Positions 23,367 to 31,330 of a stretch of 48,244 nucleotides of DNA are shown piece by piece. The number at the start of each line of letters is the position of its first letter. Positions within the stretch are counted from its first letter, which is position 1. The position numbers and the translations under genes were made by a program. Under the pieces are notes generated by a model that was not told the DNA's origin, did no database searches, and saw nothing but the letters and a program-made list of their open reading frames with translations. Origin of the DNA: Bacillota bacterium (GTDB taxonomy: Bacteria; Bacillota; Clostridia; Peptostreptococcales; Anaerovoracaceae); the NCBI GenBank assembly GCA_019420525.1, contig JAHZHA010000018.1, forward strand, positions 1 through 48,244, in the 5' to 3' direction.

Positions 23367-24770
23367 ATGATCTTTCATAAAAAAAATCCACTTAAAATAA
23401 CAGAGACTGTCCTCCGAGATGCTCATCAGTCGCTCATGGCCACCCGGATGAAGACAGAAGACATGCTGCCTATCATTGAAACTATGGATGAAGCAGGATA
23501 CGATTCCGTGGAATGCTGGGGCGGCGCTACTTTTGACGTCTGCATGCGCTATCTGGACGAAAACCCGTGGGAACGCCTCCGTACACTACGCAGCGGATTC
23601 AAAAAGACGAAACTCCAGATGCTTCTCCGGGGCCAGAATCTCTTGGGCTATCGTCATTACTCCGACGATGTGGTAGACACCTTCGTCCGTAAAGCAGTAG
23701 CTAATGGCATCGATATCATCCGTATCTTCGACGCCCTCAACGATATCCGGAACCTGGAACGGGCTGTACTGGCTGCAAAGAAAGAAGGCGCCCACGTCCA
23801 GCTGGCCATGGCATATACTACCGGAAAGACATATACGATGAATTACTGGCGCATTCTCGCACGCCAGATGGCCGACATGGGTGCGGATTCCATCTGCATC
23901 AAGGACATGGCAGGGCTTCTCACACCGTATACCGCGGAAAAACTCGTAAAAATCGTGAAAAAGACGGCCAAACTTCCCGTTCACATACATTCCCACTGTA
24001 CAAGCGGACTGGCGCCCATGACATATCTGAAAGCCATAGAAGCCGGCTGTGACGGCATCGACACTGCAATCTCGCCTCTTTCCATGGGCACTAGTCAGCC
24101 GGCCACAGAAGCTATGTACACCGTCATGAAAAACTCTTCCCGCTGTCCGAAGCTAAAAGAGGAAAAACTCCTGAAAATCGCTGACTATTTCCGGGAATAC
24201 CGCCGTCGTGCGGAAGAAGAAGGCCTCATCGATATCCGCGTCATGGATGTAGACACGAAGACGCTGCACTATCAAATCCCCGGCGGTATGCTGTCGAATC
24301 TCTACGCACAGATTCGGGAGATGGGTATGGAGGACCGCTACGACGAAGTCCTGCGGGAAGTGCCCCGGGTAAGAAAAGACCTGGGCGAACCGCCTCTCGT
24401 CACGCCTTCCTCTCAGATCGTCGGCACCCAGGCCGTACTGAATGTCGCCTCCGGAAAACGCTACAAAATGATCAGCCAGCAGACGAAAGCCCTGTTGAAC
24501 GGAGAATATGGCCGTACGCCCCGTCCTTTCAACGAAAAGCTTCAGAAAAAAGTGCTGGGCAATAAACCTCCTGTCACATGCAGACCTGCAGACCTTCTGG
24601 AGCAGGAATGGTACCGCATGAAGATCCTCGGAGACGACCGCTTCCACAACGATGAAGAACGCTTATCCTATATTCTTTTCCCGCAGACAGCAGAAGCATA
24701 TCTGAAAAAGCATGAGGCAGACAGACAAAAAGAACCTCCACTCTCACCGGACTCTGCAGAAACTCGATAA
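23367..24770 (+). CDS. biotin-dependent carboxyltransferase subunit (PycB/OadA/5S type)
   Basis: The 467-residue protein matches the carboxyltransferase part of pyruvate carboxylase B, oxaloacetate decarboxylase alpha and transcarboxylase 5S. It has TVLRDAHQSLMATRM at the start, the TIM-barrel segment DIIRIFDALND, carboxylated-lysine loop CIKDMAG, and metal histidines in HIHSHCTSG. The C-terminal PYC_OADA region follows, but no biotinyl domain (no MKM motif) is present, so it must use a separate biotin carrier. None is encoded nearby. GGAGAAAAGAT supports this ATG over an earlier one. It is probably pyruvate/oxaloacetate metabolism. Confidence 0.87.
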   Translation: MIFHKKNPLKITETVLRDAHQSLMATRMKTEDMLPIIETMDEAGYDSVECWGGATFDVCMRYLDENPWERLRTLRSGFKKTKLQMLLRGQNLLGYRHYSDDVVDTFVRKAVANGIDIIRIFDALNDIRNLERAVLAAKKEGAHVQLAMAYTTGKTYTMNYWRILARQMADMGADSICIKDMAGLLTPYTAEKLVKIVKKTAKLPVHIHSHCTSGLAPMTYLKAIEAGCDGIDTAISPLSMGTSQPATEAMYTVMKNSSRCPKLKEEKLLKIADYFREYRRRAEEEGLIDIRVMDVDTKTLHYQIPGGMLSNLYAQIREMGMEDRYDEVLREVPRVRKDLGEPPLVTPSSQIVGTQAVLNVASGKRYKMISQQTKALLNGEYGRTPRPFNEKLQKKVLGNKPPVTCRPADLLEQEWYRMKILGDDRFHNDEERLSYILFPQTAEAYLKKHEADRQKEPPLSPDSAETR

Positions 24771-24799
24771 GATTTAAAAAATAATATCATGGAACAGGA

Positions 24800-24852
24800 A
24801 AATGCCCTTCTGACGACACGAATCAGACTTCATCGTCAGAGGGTATTTTTTA
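24800..24852 (+). terminator. terminator after the carboxyltransferase gene
   Basis: CCCTTCTGACGA pairs imperfectly with TCGTCAGAGGG, followed by TATTTTTTATTT, about 30 bases past the stop. Confidence 0.75.
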
Positions 24853-24905
24853 TTTCCCCCAGCAACGTTCACATAAATTTAATCCGCCGGAATCCTGATT
24901 TCCGC

Positions 24906-24935
24906 ATAATATTGTGAAGATACACACAATATTAT
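24906..24935. promoter_or_regulatory. dyad operator, copy 1
   Basis: A perfect 11-bp inverted repeat (ATAATATTGTG / CACAATATTAT, 8-base spacer) lies upstream of the first small HTH gene. Its 20-base core matches the site upstream of the second HTH gene at 17 or more positions, so it is probably the binding site of these regulators. Confidence 0.7.
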
Positions 24936-24981
24936 CATATGTCTTTCGTTCATATAATTTTATATATCAGGAAGAAAGGCG

Positions 24982-25185
24982 GTGAGGCGTATCATCGATT
25001 ACAGCCCGTTGTGGAAAACGATGAGAGATAAGGGTGTTACGCAGTATCGCCTGCTGAAATCAGGCATCGACAATAAGACACTCGACTCACTCAAAAAAAA
25101 CAAAAACATCACGCTTCTGACGTTGGAGAAAATCTGCAGAATTCTGAACTGCACTCCCAATGATGTCGTGAAATTCAAAGAATAG
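24982..25185 (+). CDS. small XRE/HTH_26-type regulator, copy 1
   Basis: This 67-residue protein is almost only a Cro/CI-like helix-turn-helix of the HTH_26 (YozG-like) kind: IDYSPLWKTMRDKGVTQYRL, SGIDNKTLDSLKKNKNIT, and the end LEKICRILNCTPNDVVKF. It has no effector domain. The start is taken as GTG with AGGAAG about 8 bases before it. An upstream dyad suggests autoregulation. A close paralog sits at 30905-31138. HTH_26 proteins are often paired with small membrane proteins; one such protein is encoded at 25625-26080 on the other strand. Confidence 0.85.
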   Translation: MRRIIDYSPLWKTMRDKGVTQYRLLKSGIDNKTLDSLKKNKNITLLTLEKICRILNCTPNDVVKFKE

Positions 25186-25624
25186 GCTGTCCGATTTTTA
25201 TCAGAGAATCCAGCAGTCTGTTTTTTGTTTTTACATCTTTCCCGGCGATGCTGAAAAGGGATTTCCTCACCGCATATTTATTTTACTCGTTCCAACGTTT
25301 CGTGTCATTTGACCGCTAGTCCAAAATATCCTGACATTCTTAGTATCAATCTTTCGAATGCGCAAAAAACGCATAAAAGAACGGGGACATCGATGTCCCC
25401 GTTCTTTTAAAGCAATTAAGTTTAGGAGAGTTATGAAAAAGATTTTTAGAAATTGTTGTCTGCCCTTCTGCACTTATAGAATAAACGATTTCTGTGTGCG
25501 TTTTTTATCCGTTTTATGCATTTTATGTATCGGTTTTGTGTCGGTTCTGCGAAGAAAAGGAAGTGGAACATCCGGACTGCTTCCTACCGTCCCTGATACA
25601 CCTCCGCCGCAACCCGCCTCCGTC
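25186..25624. other. intergenic region with palindrome
   Basis: This 439-base stretch holds the tail GCAGTCTGTTTTTT of the HTH copy-1 transcript (from 25213), a small ATGCG / CGCAT hairpin (25358-25374) and a 36-bp perfect palindrome (25374-25409). After the palindrome an open frame from 25433 begins MKKIFRNCC but runs antisense into the next gene, so I do not call it. Confidence 0.5.
25374..25409. repeat. 36-bp perfect palindrome
   Basis: The half-site TAAAAGAACGGGGACATC is followed directly by its exact reverse complement, with no spacer. As RNA it would be a strong hairpin with T-rich ends on both strands, so a bidirectional terminator is possible. The form also resembles REP-like elements left by Y1 transposases. 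No transposase is nearby. Confidence 0.75.
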
Positions 25625-26080
25625 TTATCTGCTTTTTTTCATGATATTCGGCAAAACCATTGCGATAAACAGCGCCGCGTACAGATACGTCAAGGACGAA
25701 ATCTGAAGGAAAAACTGCAGCTTCGTGCGGGCGAGAATCTCATAAAAAGCACCATCTCCCGGCAGAATCAGATATGGCTGGAACATCATCGCCGCGGTAA
25801 AAACCAGGATTATGATATAACCCGCCCTGGTGACACCGCCGCTGCTCTTCCACAGAGGGCAGACGCGGGAGATCAGAATCGTGCTGATACCCAATGTCAT
25901 AAACAGTGCGATCATCAGCAGAGGCGGCAGAATCCGCACAAACAAAACATAGTCGAATCCACTTCCGAACAGCGCATTGGAAGCGTATGTACTGATCTTA
26001 TACTGCAGTTCCGCCGCTCCCAGGATAATAACCGTCTCTACCGCAACGACCAGAAACAGCTTGCCCAGACTTCTTTTCAT
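25625..26080 (-). CDS. four-helix membrane protein, function unknown
   Basis: The 151-residue protein has about four hydrophobic helices: LGKLFLVVAVETVIILGAAE, LPPLLMIALFMTLGISTILI, AGYIIILVFTAAMMFQPYLI and SSLTYLYAALFIAMVL. It ends with a basic MKKSR. I chose the ATG behind AAAGGAGAGATT and not a GTG 36 bases earlier. Its size and layout resemble the small DUF2975-like proteins that accompany HTH_26 regulators, but I cannot confirm the family. It follows a broken gene by 33 bases. Confidence 0.65.
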   Translation of the reverse strand: MKRSLGKLFLVVAVETVIILGAAELQYKISTYASNALFGSGFDYVLFVRILPPLLMIALFMTLGISTILISRVCPLWKSSGGVTRAGYIIILVFTAAMMFQPYLILPGDGAFYEILARTKLQFFLQISSLTYLYAALFIAMVLPNIMKKSR

Positions 26081-26112
26081 ACAATCTCTCCTTTCTGAAT
26101 TCTTGCAACAAT

Positions 26113-26365
26113 TCACTTTTCAGATCTTTCATGATCACCGTACTTTAACTTCAGTTTCTTCAAATAATCTGCGTCTTTTGTAGTCATCCCGGCCCGTTTC
26201 CAGTCAGGTTCATCGATATCATTCGATTCACAATAATCCGCAATCTTCTGTTCAACGAGAATATACGGAATCTCATATTTCGGCTGTATCACGCTGAAAT
26301 ATTCCGATTCCCGAAACGAAAACGCACACTATTATACCTCAAATGATAATAATTTTCTTACTCAT
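26113..26365 (-). pseudogene. broken small membrane-anchored protein gene
   Basis: Reading from ATG 26365 gives MSKKIIII, an in-frame TGA (26339-26341), then GIIVCVFVSGIGIF in the same frame: one interrupted membrane helix. The continuation is in another frame: SEYFSVIQPKYEIPYILVEQ, then KIADYCESNDIDEPDWKRAG and MTTKDADYLKKLKLKYGDHE, up to a TGA at 26113. One stop and one frameshift (near 26280-26325) would have to be repaired to give a protein of about 85 residues. The tail looks coding (charged, helical, no stops). AAAAAGG stands before the start. Confidence 0.55.
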
Positions 26366-26506
26366 AATCTTCATCCTTTTTTCTTTCATTATATATTTTC
26401 CATAACTTTACAGCAATACATATTTCCCCGGGCAAACATAGGGGTACAGCGACATTGTACGGAAAAATATTTTCCTCCTCCCGGCTGAGCAGATATCTAT
26501 CCGGAT

Positions 26507-26545
26507 AACAAAACATCCGCACCTCTCCGGTGCGGATGCTCGATA
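26507..26545 (-). terminator. terminator after tyrS
   Basis: GCATCCGCACC pairs with GGTGCGGATG around a short loop, and TTTTGTT follows on the minus strand, about 40 bases past the tyrS stop. Confidence 0.8.
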
Positions 26546-26583
26546 TTTGAGTTTTTACGATTTTGCAGATCTGATTTCTGTTC

Positions 26584-27810
26584 TTATTTTACCACAACTC
26601 TGTGGAACTTTTTCTTGCCCTTCTTGATCAGCAGCGCGCCGTCCTCAAACATATCCAGCGTAACCTGCTGTTTCTTGTCGGTGACTTTTTCGTTGTTTAC
26701 AAGAAGACCGCCCTGCTCGATGGTACGGAAGCCTTCGCTGTTGCTCGGTACCAGTCCCAGTTCTTTGATGAGAGAGACAAGACCCATGCCCTCGCCTTCA
26801 AAGCGGGATTTTTCCATCTCAGTGGTAGGTACATTTTCCATATCTCCCGCTCCTGAGAAGAGAGCTTTTGACGCATCTCTCGCTTTTTTGGCTTCTTCTT
26901 CGCCGTGAACCAGCGTCGTCAGTTCCATAGCGAGAATTTCCTTGGCATCGTTAAGCTGACTGCCTTCCCAGTCTTCCATTTCTGCAATCTGTTCCAGCGG
27001 GAGGAAAGTCAGAAGCTTCATACACTTGATGACGTCGGCATCATCTACATCTCTCCAGTACTGGTAGAATTCGTAAGGAGACGTTTTGTTCGGGTCGAGC
27101 CATACGGCGCCTTTCCCTGTCTTTCCCATCTTCTTTCCTTCCGAATTGAGAAGGAGTGTGATCGTCATAGCATGAGCGTCTTTTCCCAGCTTGCGGCGGA
27201 TCAGTTCCGTTCCGCCCAGCATATTGCTCCACTGGTCGTTGCCGCCGAACTGCATATTGCAGCCGTATCTCTGATAGAGTTCATAGAAGTCATAGCTCTG
27301 CATGAGCATGTAGTTGAATTCCAGAAAACTGAGCCCTTTTTCCATTCTCTGCTTGTAACATTCTGCTCTCAGCATATTATTGACGGAGAAATGAGGTCCC
27401 ACTTCTCTGAGGAACTCGATATAGTTGAGATCCATCAGCCAGTCAGCATTGTTGACCATCAGAGCCTTGTCATCAGAAAAATCGATAAAGCGGCTCATCT
27501 GAACCTTGAAGCAATCACAGTTATGCTGAATCGTCTCCGGTGTCATCATCTGACGCATATCGGTACGGCCGGAAGGATCTCCGATCATACCGGTGCCGCC
27601 GCCGATGAGAGCGATCGGCTTATTACCCGCTTCCTGAAGTCTCTTCATCAGGCAGAGAGCCATGAAATGACCGACATGGAGGCTGTCCGCCGTCGGGTCA
27701 AATCCGATATAGAATACAGCTTTTCCATTGTCAACCATTTCTCTGATAGCTTCTTCATTTGTAACCTGGGCGATCAGTCCCCGCGCCACTAATTCGTCAT
27801 ATATCTTCAT
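26584..27810 (-). CDS. tyrS: tyrosyl-tRNA synthetase
   Basis: The 408-residue class I synthetase has the HIGH-type motif in ADSLHVGHFM, the tyrosine site segments SYDFYELYQRYGCNMQFGGNDQW and the KMSKS-type loop KKMGKTGKG. The S4 RNA-binding domain is at the end (GGLLVNNEKVTDKKQQV). It charges tRNA-Tyr. GGAGGGAGT stands before the ATG. It is only 19 bases downstream of rpiB, with no T-box between them, so it is read with the prfA-sua5-rpiB run. Confidence 0.97.
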   Translation of the reverse strand: MKIYDELVARGLIAQVTNEEAIREMVDNGKAVFYIGFDPTADSLHVGHFMALCLMKRLQEAGNKPIALIGGGTGMIGDPSGRTDMRQMMTPETIQHNCDCFKVQMSRFIDFSDDKALMVNNADWLMDLNYIEFLREVGPHFSVNNMLRAECYKQRMEKGLSFLEFNYMLMQSYDFYELYQRYGCNMQFGGNDQWSNMLGGTELIRRKLGKDAHAMTITLLLNSEGKKMGKTGKGAVWLDPNKTSPYEFYQYWRDVDDADVIKCMKLLTFLPLEQIAEMEDWEGSQLNDAKEILAMELTTLVHGEEEAKKARDASKALFSGAGDMENVPTTEMEKSRFEGEGMGLVSLIKELGLVPSNSEGFRTIEQGGLLVNNEKVTDKKQQVTLDMFEDGALLIKKGKKKFHRVVVK

Positions 27811-27829
27811 ACTCCCTCCAACTGTACCG

Positions 27830-28255
27830 TTACTCTTCGATCATATCAATTCTTCTTCTGTGTCTGCCTTCTTCACATTCCGTGTTCAACCAGATCTCCA
27901 CCATTTTGAGAGCCGTTTCCGTATCCACGACTCTGGCGCCCATAGCCAGCATGTTCGCATCATTATGCTTTCTCGACATCTCCGCCGTGAATTCATTCGT
28001 GCAGAGCGCACAGCGGATGCCCTTCACTTTATTTGCCACGATGGAAATCCCGATTCCCGTTCCGCAGCAGATAATACCTCTGTCACATTCTCCGGAAGCA
28101 ACTGCCTCTGCAGCCATCCGTCCGAACACCGGATAATCGACAGATGCGGTGGAATTCGTTCCATAATCTGTGATGTCGTAATTATTGTCAACCAGATATT
28201 TTTTAATCGCTTCTTTGAGTTCAAAACCCGCGTGGTCGCTGGCTAATGCAATCAT
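27830..28255 (-). CDS. rpiB: ribose-5-phosphate isomerase B
   Basis: The 141-residue RpiB interconverts ribose-5-phosphate and ribulose-5-phosphate. It has MIALASDHAGFELK at the start, DYPVFGRMAAEAV, and the active cysteine in GIICCGTGIGISI. The ATG at 28255 lies 7 bases after GGAGG. A TTG two codons earlier is too close to that site. It follows the sua5 C-terminal frame directly, with the sua5 stop just before it. Confidence 0.96.
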   Translation of the reverse strand: MIALASDHAGFELKEAIKKYLVDNNYDITDYGTNSTASVDYPVFGRMAAEAVASGECDRGIICCGTGIGISIVANKVKGIRCALCTNEFTAEMSRKHNDANMLAMGARVVDTETALKMVEIWLNTECEEGRHRRRIDMIEE

Positions 28256-28257
28256 TT

Positions 28258-28587
28258 TCAAACCTCCGTTTTTGATACGCTGACGACTTTTCCGTCGGCT
28301 GCGCTGCGCATCCTGTTCATCACAGCGATGCCGGCGCCTTCCTCTCTGATGCCCGCTGCGAAGATCATATCGGCACTTCCGGCTTTATATTTCCGCAGTT
28401 CTTTAAAAAACAGACGCGCGGCTTTTTCCGCATCGCCGCCGAAGTCGATCACTCCGGCTCTTTTTCCTTCCGCCTCCGCCTTTTTCACGGCTTCGCCGAT
28501 CGCTTTCCGGACGGCTTCCGGTTCGCCTGTAAACAGTGTCATCGGTACTTCCGGTACATAATGCCGGTATTTCAGCCCCGGAGACAC
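28258..28587 (-). pseudogene. sua5: Sua5 C-terminal domain, split off by a frameshift
   Basis: The frame carries SPGLKYRHYVPEVPMTLFTG, the typical linker of long Sua5/YwlC proteins, and then the small Rossmann-like Sua5 C-terminal domain to its natural end. As a separate ORF it would start at GTG 28587. The same frame is open further upstream to about 28638 and encodes LGKLTVAQPGDSEGKE. That joins the YrdC part if one C is added to the CCCC run at 28635-28638. It is either a real frameshift or a sequencing error. Confidence 0.8.
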
Positions 28588-28616
28588 TTCCTTACCCTCA
28601 CTGTCTCCAGGCTGTG

Positions 28617-29300
28617 CTACAGTGAGTTTTCCGAGGGGACCTCGTAAATCTTCTTCGGAATCACTTCCTGAAGCTGATCCTTTGTGATCGTACCCGGCCG
28701 CACGATGATAGGAAAATCTTCCGACAGATCGATGATCGTCGATTCGATACCCGTCTTGCAGTCAGGTCCTACGAGAATCACGTCTACCTTGCCGTTGAGA
28801 TCATCGATAACGTGCTGTCCTGTAGTCGGACTCGGATGTCCTGAAATATTTGCACTCGGTGCAGCTACCGGGGTTCCCACTTCATCGATCAGTGCCCGTG
28901 CGATGGGATCATCCGGCTGTCGTACGCCTACGCTGAGCTTTCCGCCCGTCACATTGCTCGGTACTCTTCCCTGAATTCTCGGCATTACGATTGTGAGAGG
29001 ACCCGGCCAGAATTCCTCTACGAATTTCGACATAAACTGATTGTTCGGCGCGGTGATGTCGATGACGAGATGGATATCGAGATCTCTGGCGACCAGAACA
29101 GAAACGGGATTGTCTTTCGGACGCTGTTTCACCTCAAACAGCTTGTCTATCGCTTCTTCGCAATTGATAGAAGCTCCTACCGCGTAAACCGTGTCGGTAG
29201 GGAATGCCACCAGGCCGCCGTTTCTCATGATCTCTGCAGCTTCCGCGATCTTGTCATGATCCTTTTCAGGATCTGTAATCGTGTAAATCTTTGTTTCCAT
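28617..29300 (-). CDS. sua5: threonylcarbamoyl-AMP synthase, YrdC domain
   Basis: These 227 residues make a complete YrdC domain: GGLVAFPTDTVYAVGA, KLFEVKQRPKDNPVSVLV, PGPLTIVMPR, SVGVRQPDDP, and PVAAPSANISGHPSPT. It makes L-threonylcarbamoyl-AMP for the t6A modification of ANN-decoding tRNAs. The frame ends early (KKIYEVPSENSL) compared with the roughly 340-350 residues of Sua5-type proteins, because the C-terminal domain lies in another frame just downstream. The YrdC part alone may still work, as short TsaC enzymes lack the second domain. Confidence 0.93.
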   Translation of the reverse strand: METKIYTITDPEKDHDKIAEAAEIMRNGGLVAFPTDTVYAVGASINCEEAIDKLFEVKQRPKDNPVSVLVARDLDIHLVIDITAPNNQFMSKFVEEFWPGPLTIVMPRIQGRVPSNVTGGKLSVGVRQPDDPIARALIDEVGTPVAAPSANISGHPSPTTGQHVIDDLNGKVDVILVGPDCKTGIESTIIDLSEDFPIIVRPGTITKDQLQEVIPKKIYEVPSENSL

Positions 29301-29332
29301 AAAAAATTACCTCCGGATAAAACGTCCTTTGA

Positions 29333-30400
29333 TTAGAAGTTCTTCATCTTTTCCGCCTGATCGGACGTGATGAGTGCATCGATGACCTCATCCAGATCGC
29401 CGTCCAGGAAATAATCCAGCTTGTAAATCGTCAGTCCGATGCGGTGATCGGAAATACGGCCCTGCGGGAAATTATAGGTACGGATGCGTTCGCTTCTGTC
29501 GCCGCTGCCCACCTGGCTCTTTCTCTCTTCCGCCATCTCGTTATGCTGCTGACTTAACATCATATCGTATAACTTTGCTTTCAGAACTTTGAAAGCTTTT
29601 TCTTTGTTTTTCAGCTGAGATTTTTCATCCTGGCACGTAACCACCAGACCGGTGGGAACGTGAGTCAGACGCACGGCGGAATCCGTGGTATTTACGCACT
29701 GGCCGCCGTTTCCCGACGCACGGTATACGTCTACACGGACGTCATTCGGATTGAGATCGACTTCCACATCGTCTGCTTCCGGAAGGACCGCCACTGTCGC
29801 AGCAGACGTATGAATTCTGCCGCTGGATTCCGTTTCCGGAACTCTCTGTACTCTGTGGACGCCGCTTTCGTACTTGAGACGGGAATAGGCGCCCTTGCCC
29901 TTGATGAGAATGACCGCTTCCTTAATGCCTCCCATGCCGGTATCATTGACATCCATCATCTCTGTCTTCCAGCCCCGGCGTTCTGCATATCTCGTATACA
30001 TGCGCAGCAGATCCGAAGCGAAAAGCGCCGCCTCTTCACCGCCAGTGCCCGCTCTGATTTCCAGAATGACGTTCTTCTGATCGTTGGGATCTTTCGGAAG
30101 GAGTAGAATCTTCAGTTCTTCACTGATTTTTTCGTCCTGGCCTTCCAGATCGGAAAGTTCCATCTTCGCCAGTTCTCTCATATCGTTGTCGGCAGAACTG
30201 TCCCCGAGGATTTCCTTGGCCTCCTTGATGCCTTCCACTACTTTTTTATATTCCGCATATTTCTGGACGACAGGCTCCATTTCGCCGATTTCCTTGGCAT
30301 ACTTCTGCCAGACGGCCTGATCCGCGATGACCGCAGGATCGGATACTTTGAGACTCAGTTCTTCATACTTGCTCTGTATAAAATCGAGTTTATCATACAT
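29333..30400 (-). CDS. prfA: peptide chain release factor 1
   Basis: The 355-residue RF1 recognises UAA and UAG stop codons. The GGQ motif for peptidyl-tRNA hydrolysis is in YRASGNGGQCVNTTDSAVRL (about 230). The stretch EIRAGTGGEEAALFA and the C-terminal GLTIYKLDYFLDGDLDEV are typical. Its GGQ is the target of PrmC, encoded 1.3 kb upstream in the same direction. Normal length. Confidence 0.97.
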   Translation of the reverse strand: MYDKLDFIQSKYEELSLKVSDPAVIADQAVWQKYAKEIGEMEPVVQKYAEYKKVVEGIKEAKEILGDSSADNDMRELAKMELSDLEGQDEKISEELKILLLPKDPNDQKNVILEIRAGTGGEEAALFASDLLRMYTRYAERRGWKTEMMDVNDTGMGGIKEAVILIKGKGAYSRLKYESGVHRVQRVPETESSGRIHTSAATVAVLPEADDVEVDLNPNDVRVDVYRASGNGGQCVNTTDSAVRLTHVPTGLVVTCQDEKSQLKNKEKAFKVLKAKLYDMMLSQQHNEMAEERKSQVGSGDRSERIRTYNFPQGRISDHRIGLTIYKLDYFLDGDLDEVIDALITSDQAEKMKNF

Positions 30401-30535
30401 AATAATCTGCTCCTAATGAAAAAGTGTTTTTCCGTCCGTTTTCAGTCGTCTTTCTTCTTATCATCCGCGCTGTGCGCACGAAACGGACGAAATTGATTTC
30501 AGTTATACATTATAACATAAACCCGCCGGAATTGT

Positions 30536-30805
30536 CTAAAAAACAGGAGGTTCTGCACCGTATCTTATCAGCAGTTCCACTTTACGGTTATACTCATCGG
30601 AAAACGCGGGAAATTCATCGATGAGACGAAAATAACAGTCGAAATCATCGAGTCGGACAGATGTACCGAGACACTTTTCAAAAAGAGCCTGTGTCATGCG
30701 CTCGGGATTCTGCATAGCTTCCATCTCCTCTTCGCTGTAATCCTTCTTTTCTTCCCACTCCTCCGCGGAAAATATACCCTCCGCATACCAGATATATGCA
30801 TCCAT
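30536..30805 (-). CDS. small acidic protein, function unknown
   Basis: The 89-residue soluble protein is rich in Glu and Asp, with no membrane segment or known motif. It starts MDAYIWYAEGIFSAEEWEEK and ends LIRYGAEPPVF. I chose the ATG with AGGA 7 bases before it; a TTG five codons earlier is possible. It lies between the second HTH cassette (divergent) and prfA. The dyad at 30848-30867 lies in the shared upstream region, so it may be controlled by that regulator. Confidence 0.6.
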   Translation of the reverse strand: MDAYIWYAEGIFSAEEWEEKKDYSEEEMEAMQNPERMTQALFEKCLGTSVRLDDFDCYFRLIDEFPAFSDEYNRKVELLIRYGAEPPVF

Positions 30806-30847
30806 TTTAATCCTGTCCAAACCCTTTCTGCGGAAAAATTTCCGCCT

Positions 30848-30867
30848 ATTGTGAATATACTCACAAT
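30848..30867. promoter_or_regulatory. dyad operator, copy 2
   Basis: ATTGTGA / TCACAAT with a 6-base spacer. The core and the following CAATATTAT match the site upstream of HTH copy 1 closely, and the distance to the coding start differs by only about two bases. It lies between two divergent genes. Confidence 0.7.
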
Positions 30868-30904
30868 ATTATATCAGACATTTTGTTAGTAGAATTATTC
30901 AAAA

Positions 30905-31138
30905 ATGCGGAAAGGCGGTGGCATTATCATCGATTACAGCCCGCTGTGGCGGACGATGAAAGAAAAACACGTGTCGCAGTACGGTCTGCTGAAATCCGGC
31001 ATCGACAACAAGACGCTGGACAGACTGAAGAAAAACAACAATATCACACTGCTGACACTGGAAAAACTGTGCAAAATATTGGACTGCACACCTAATGATG
31101 TCGTAAAATTCACAAAAACAGACTGCGGAATCTCCTGA
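30905..31138 (+). CDS. small XRE/HTH_26-type regulator, copy 2
   Basis: The helix-turn-helix protein is nearly identical in design to copy 1 at 24982: IDYSPLWRTMKEKHVSQYGL, SGIDNKTLDRLKKNNNIT, LEKLCKILDCTPNDVVKF, and a short extra tail TKTDCGIS. The ATG at 30905 has no ribosome site. GGAAAGG lies inside the frame 8 bases before an ATT, next to the point where copy 1 homology begins, so initiation may be downstream at an unusual codon. It shares the upstream dyad with copy 1. Confidence 0.82.
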   Translation: MRKGGGIIIDYSPLWRTMKEKHVSQYGLLKSGIDNKTLDRLKKNNNITLLTLEKLCKILDCTPNDVVKFTKTDCGIS

Positions 31139-31175
31139 AACTTTTGAGAAATATTGCCTGCAGTCTGTTTTTCTG
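31118..31175 (+). terminator. terminator overlapping the end of HTH copy 2
   Basis: ACAGACTGC (31118-31126), inside the last codons, pairs with GCAGTCTGT (31160-31168), and TTTTTCTGTTTTG follows. Copy 1 keeps the right half GCAGTCTGTTTTT at 25213. Confidence 0.55.
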
Positions 31176-31300
31176 TTTTGTTCTGTATTTTATTCTATCC
31201 TGACTCTGCGGTTGTGTCATTGGATCATTAATCCAATCCGCACCGTCATTTTTTCATCTCCCGGTTTCGTCATAAACGTACCGGATCGTCATATGAAAAA

Positions 31301-31324
31301 AAGCCGGAATCGAAATTCCGGCTT
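31301..31324. terminator. terminator after rpmE
   Basis: A perfect 10-bp stem (31301-31310 and 31315-31324) with a 4-base loop. The minus strand continues with a run of T. It lies just past the rpmE stop. Confidence 0.85.
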
Positions 31325-31330
31325 GCGTTC

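Noticed and set aside
25433..26098. Plus-strand frame starting MKKIFRNCC after the palindrome
   Set aside because: Most of it is antisense to the better supported membrane protein gene, and the translated composition there looks like a shadow.
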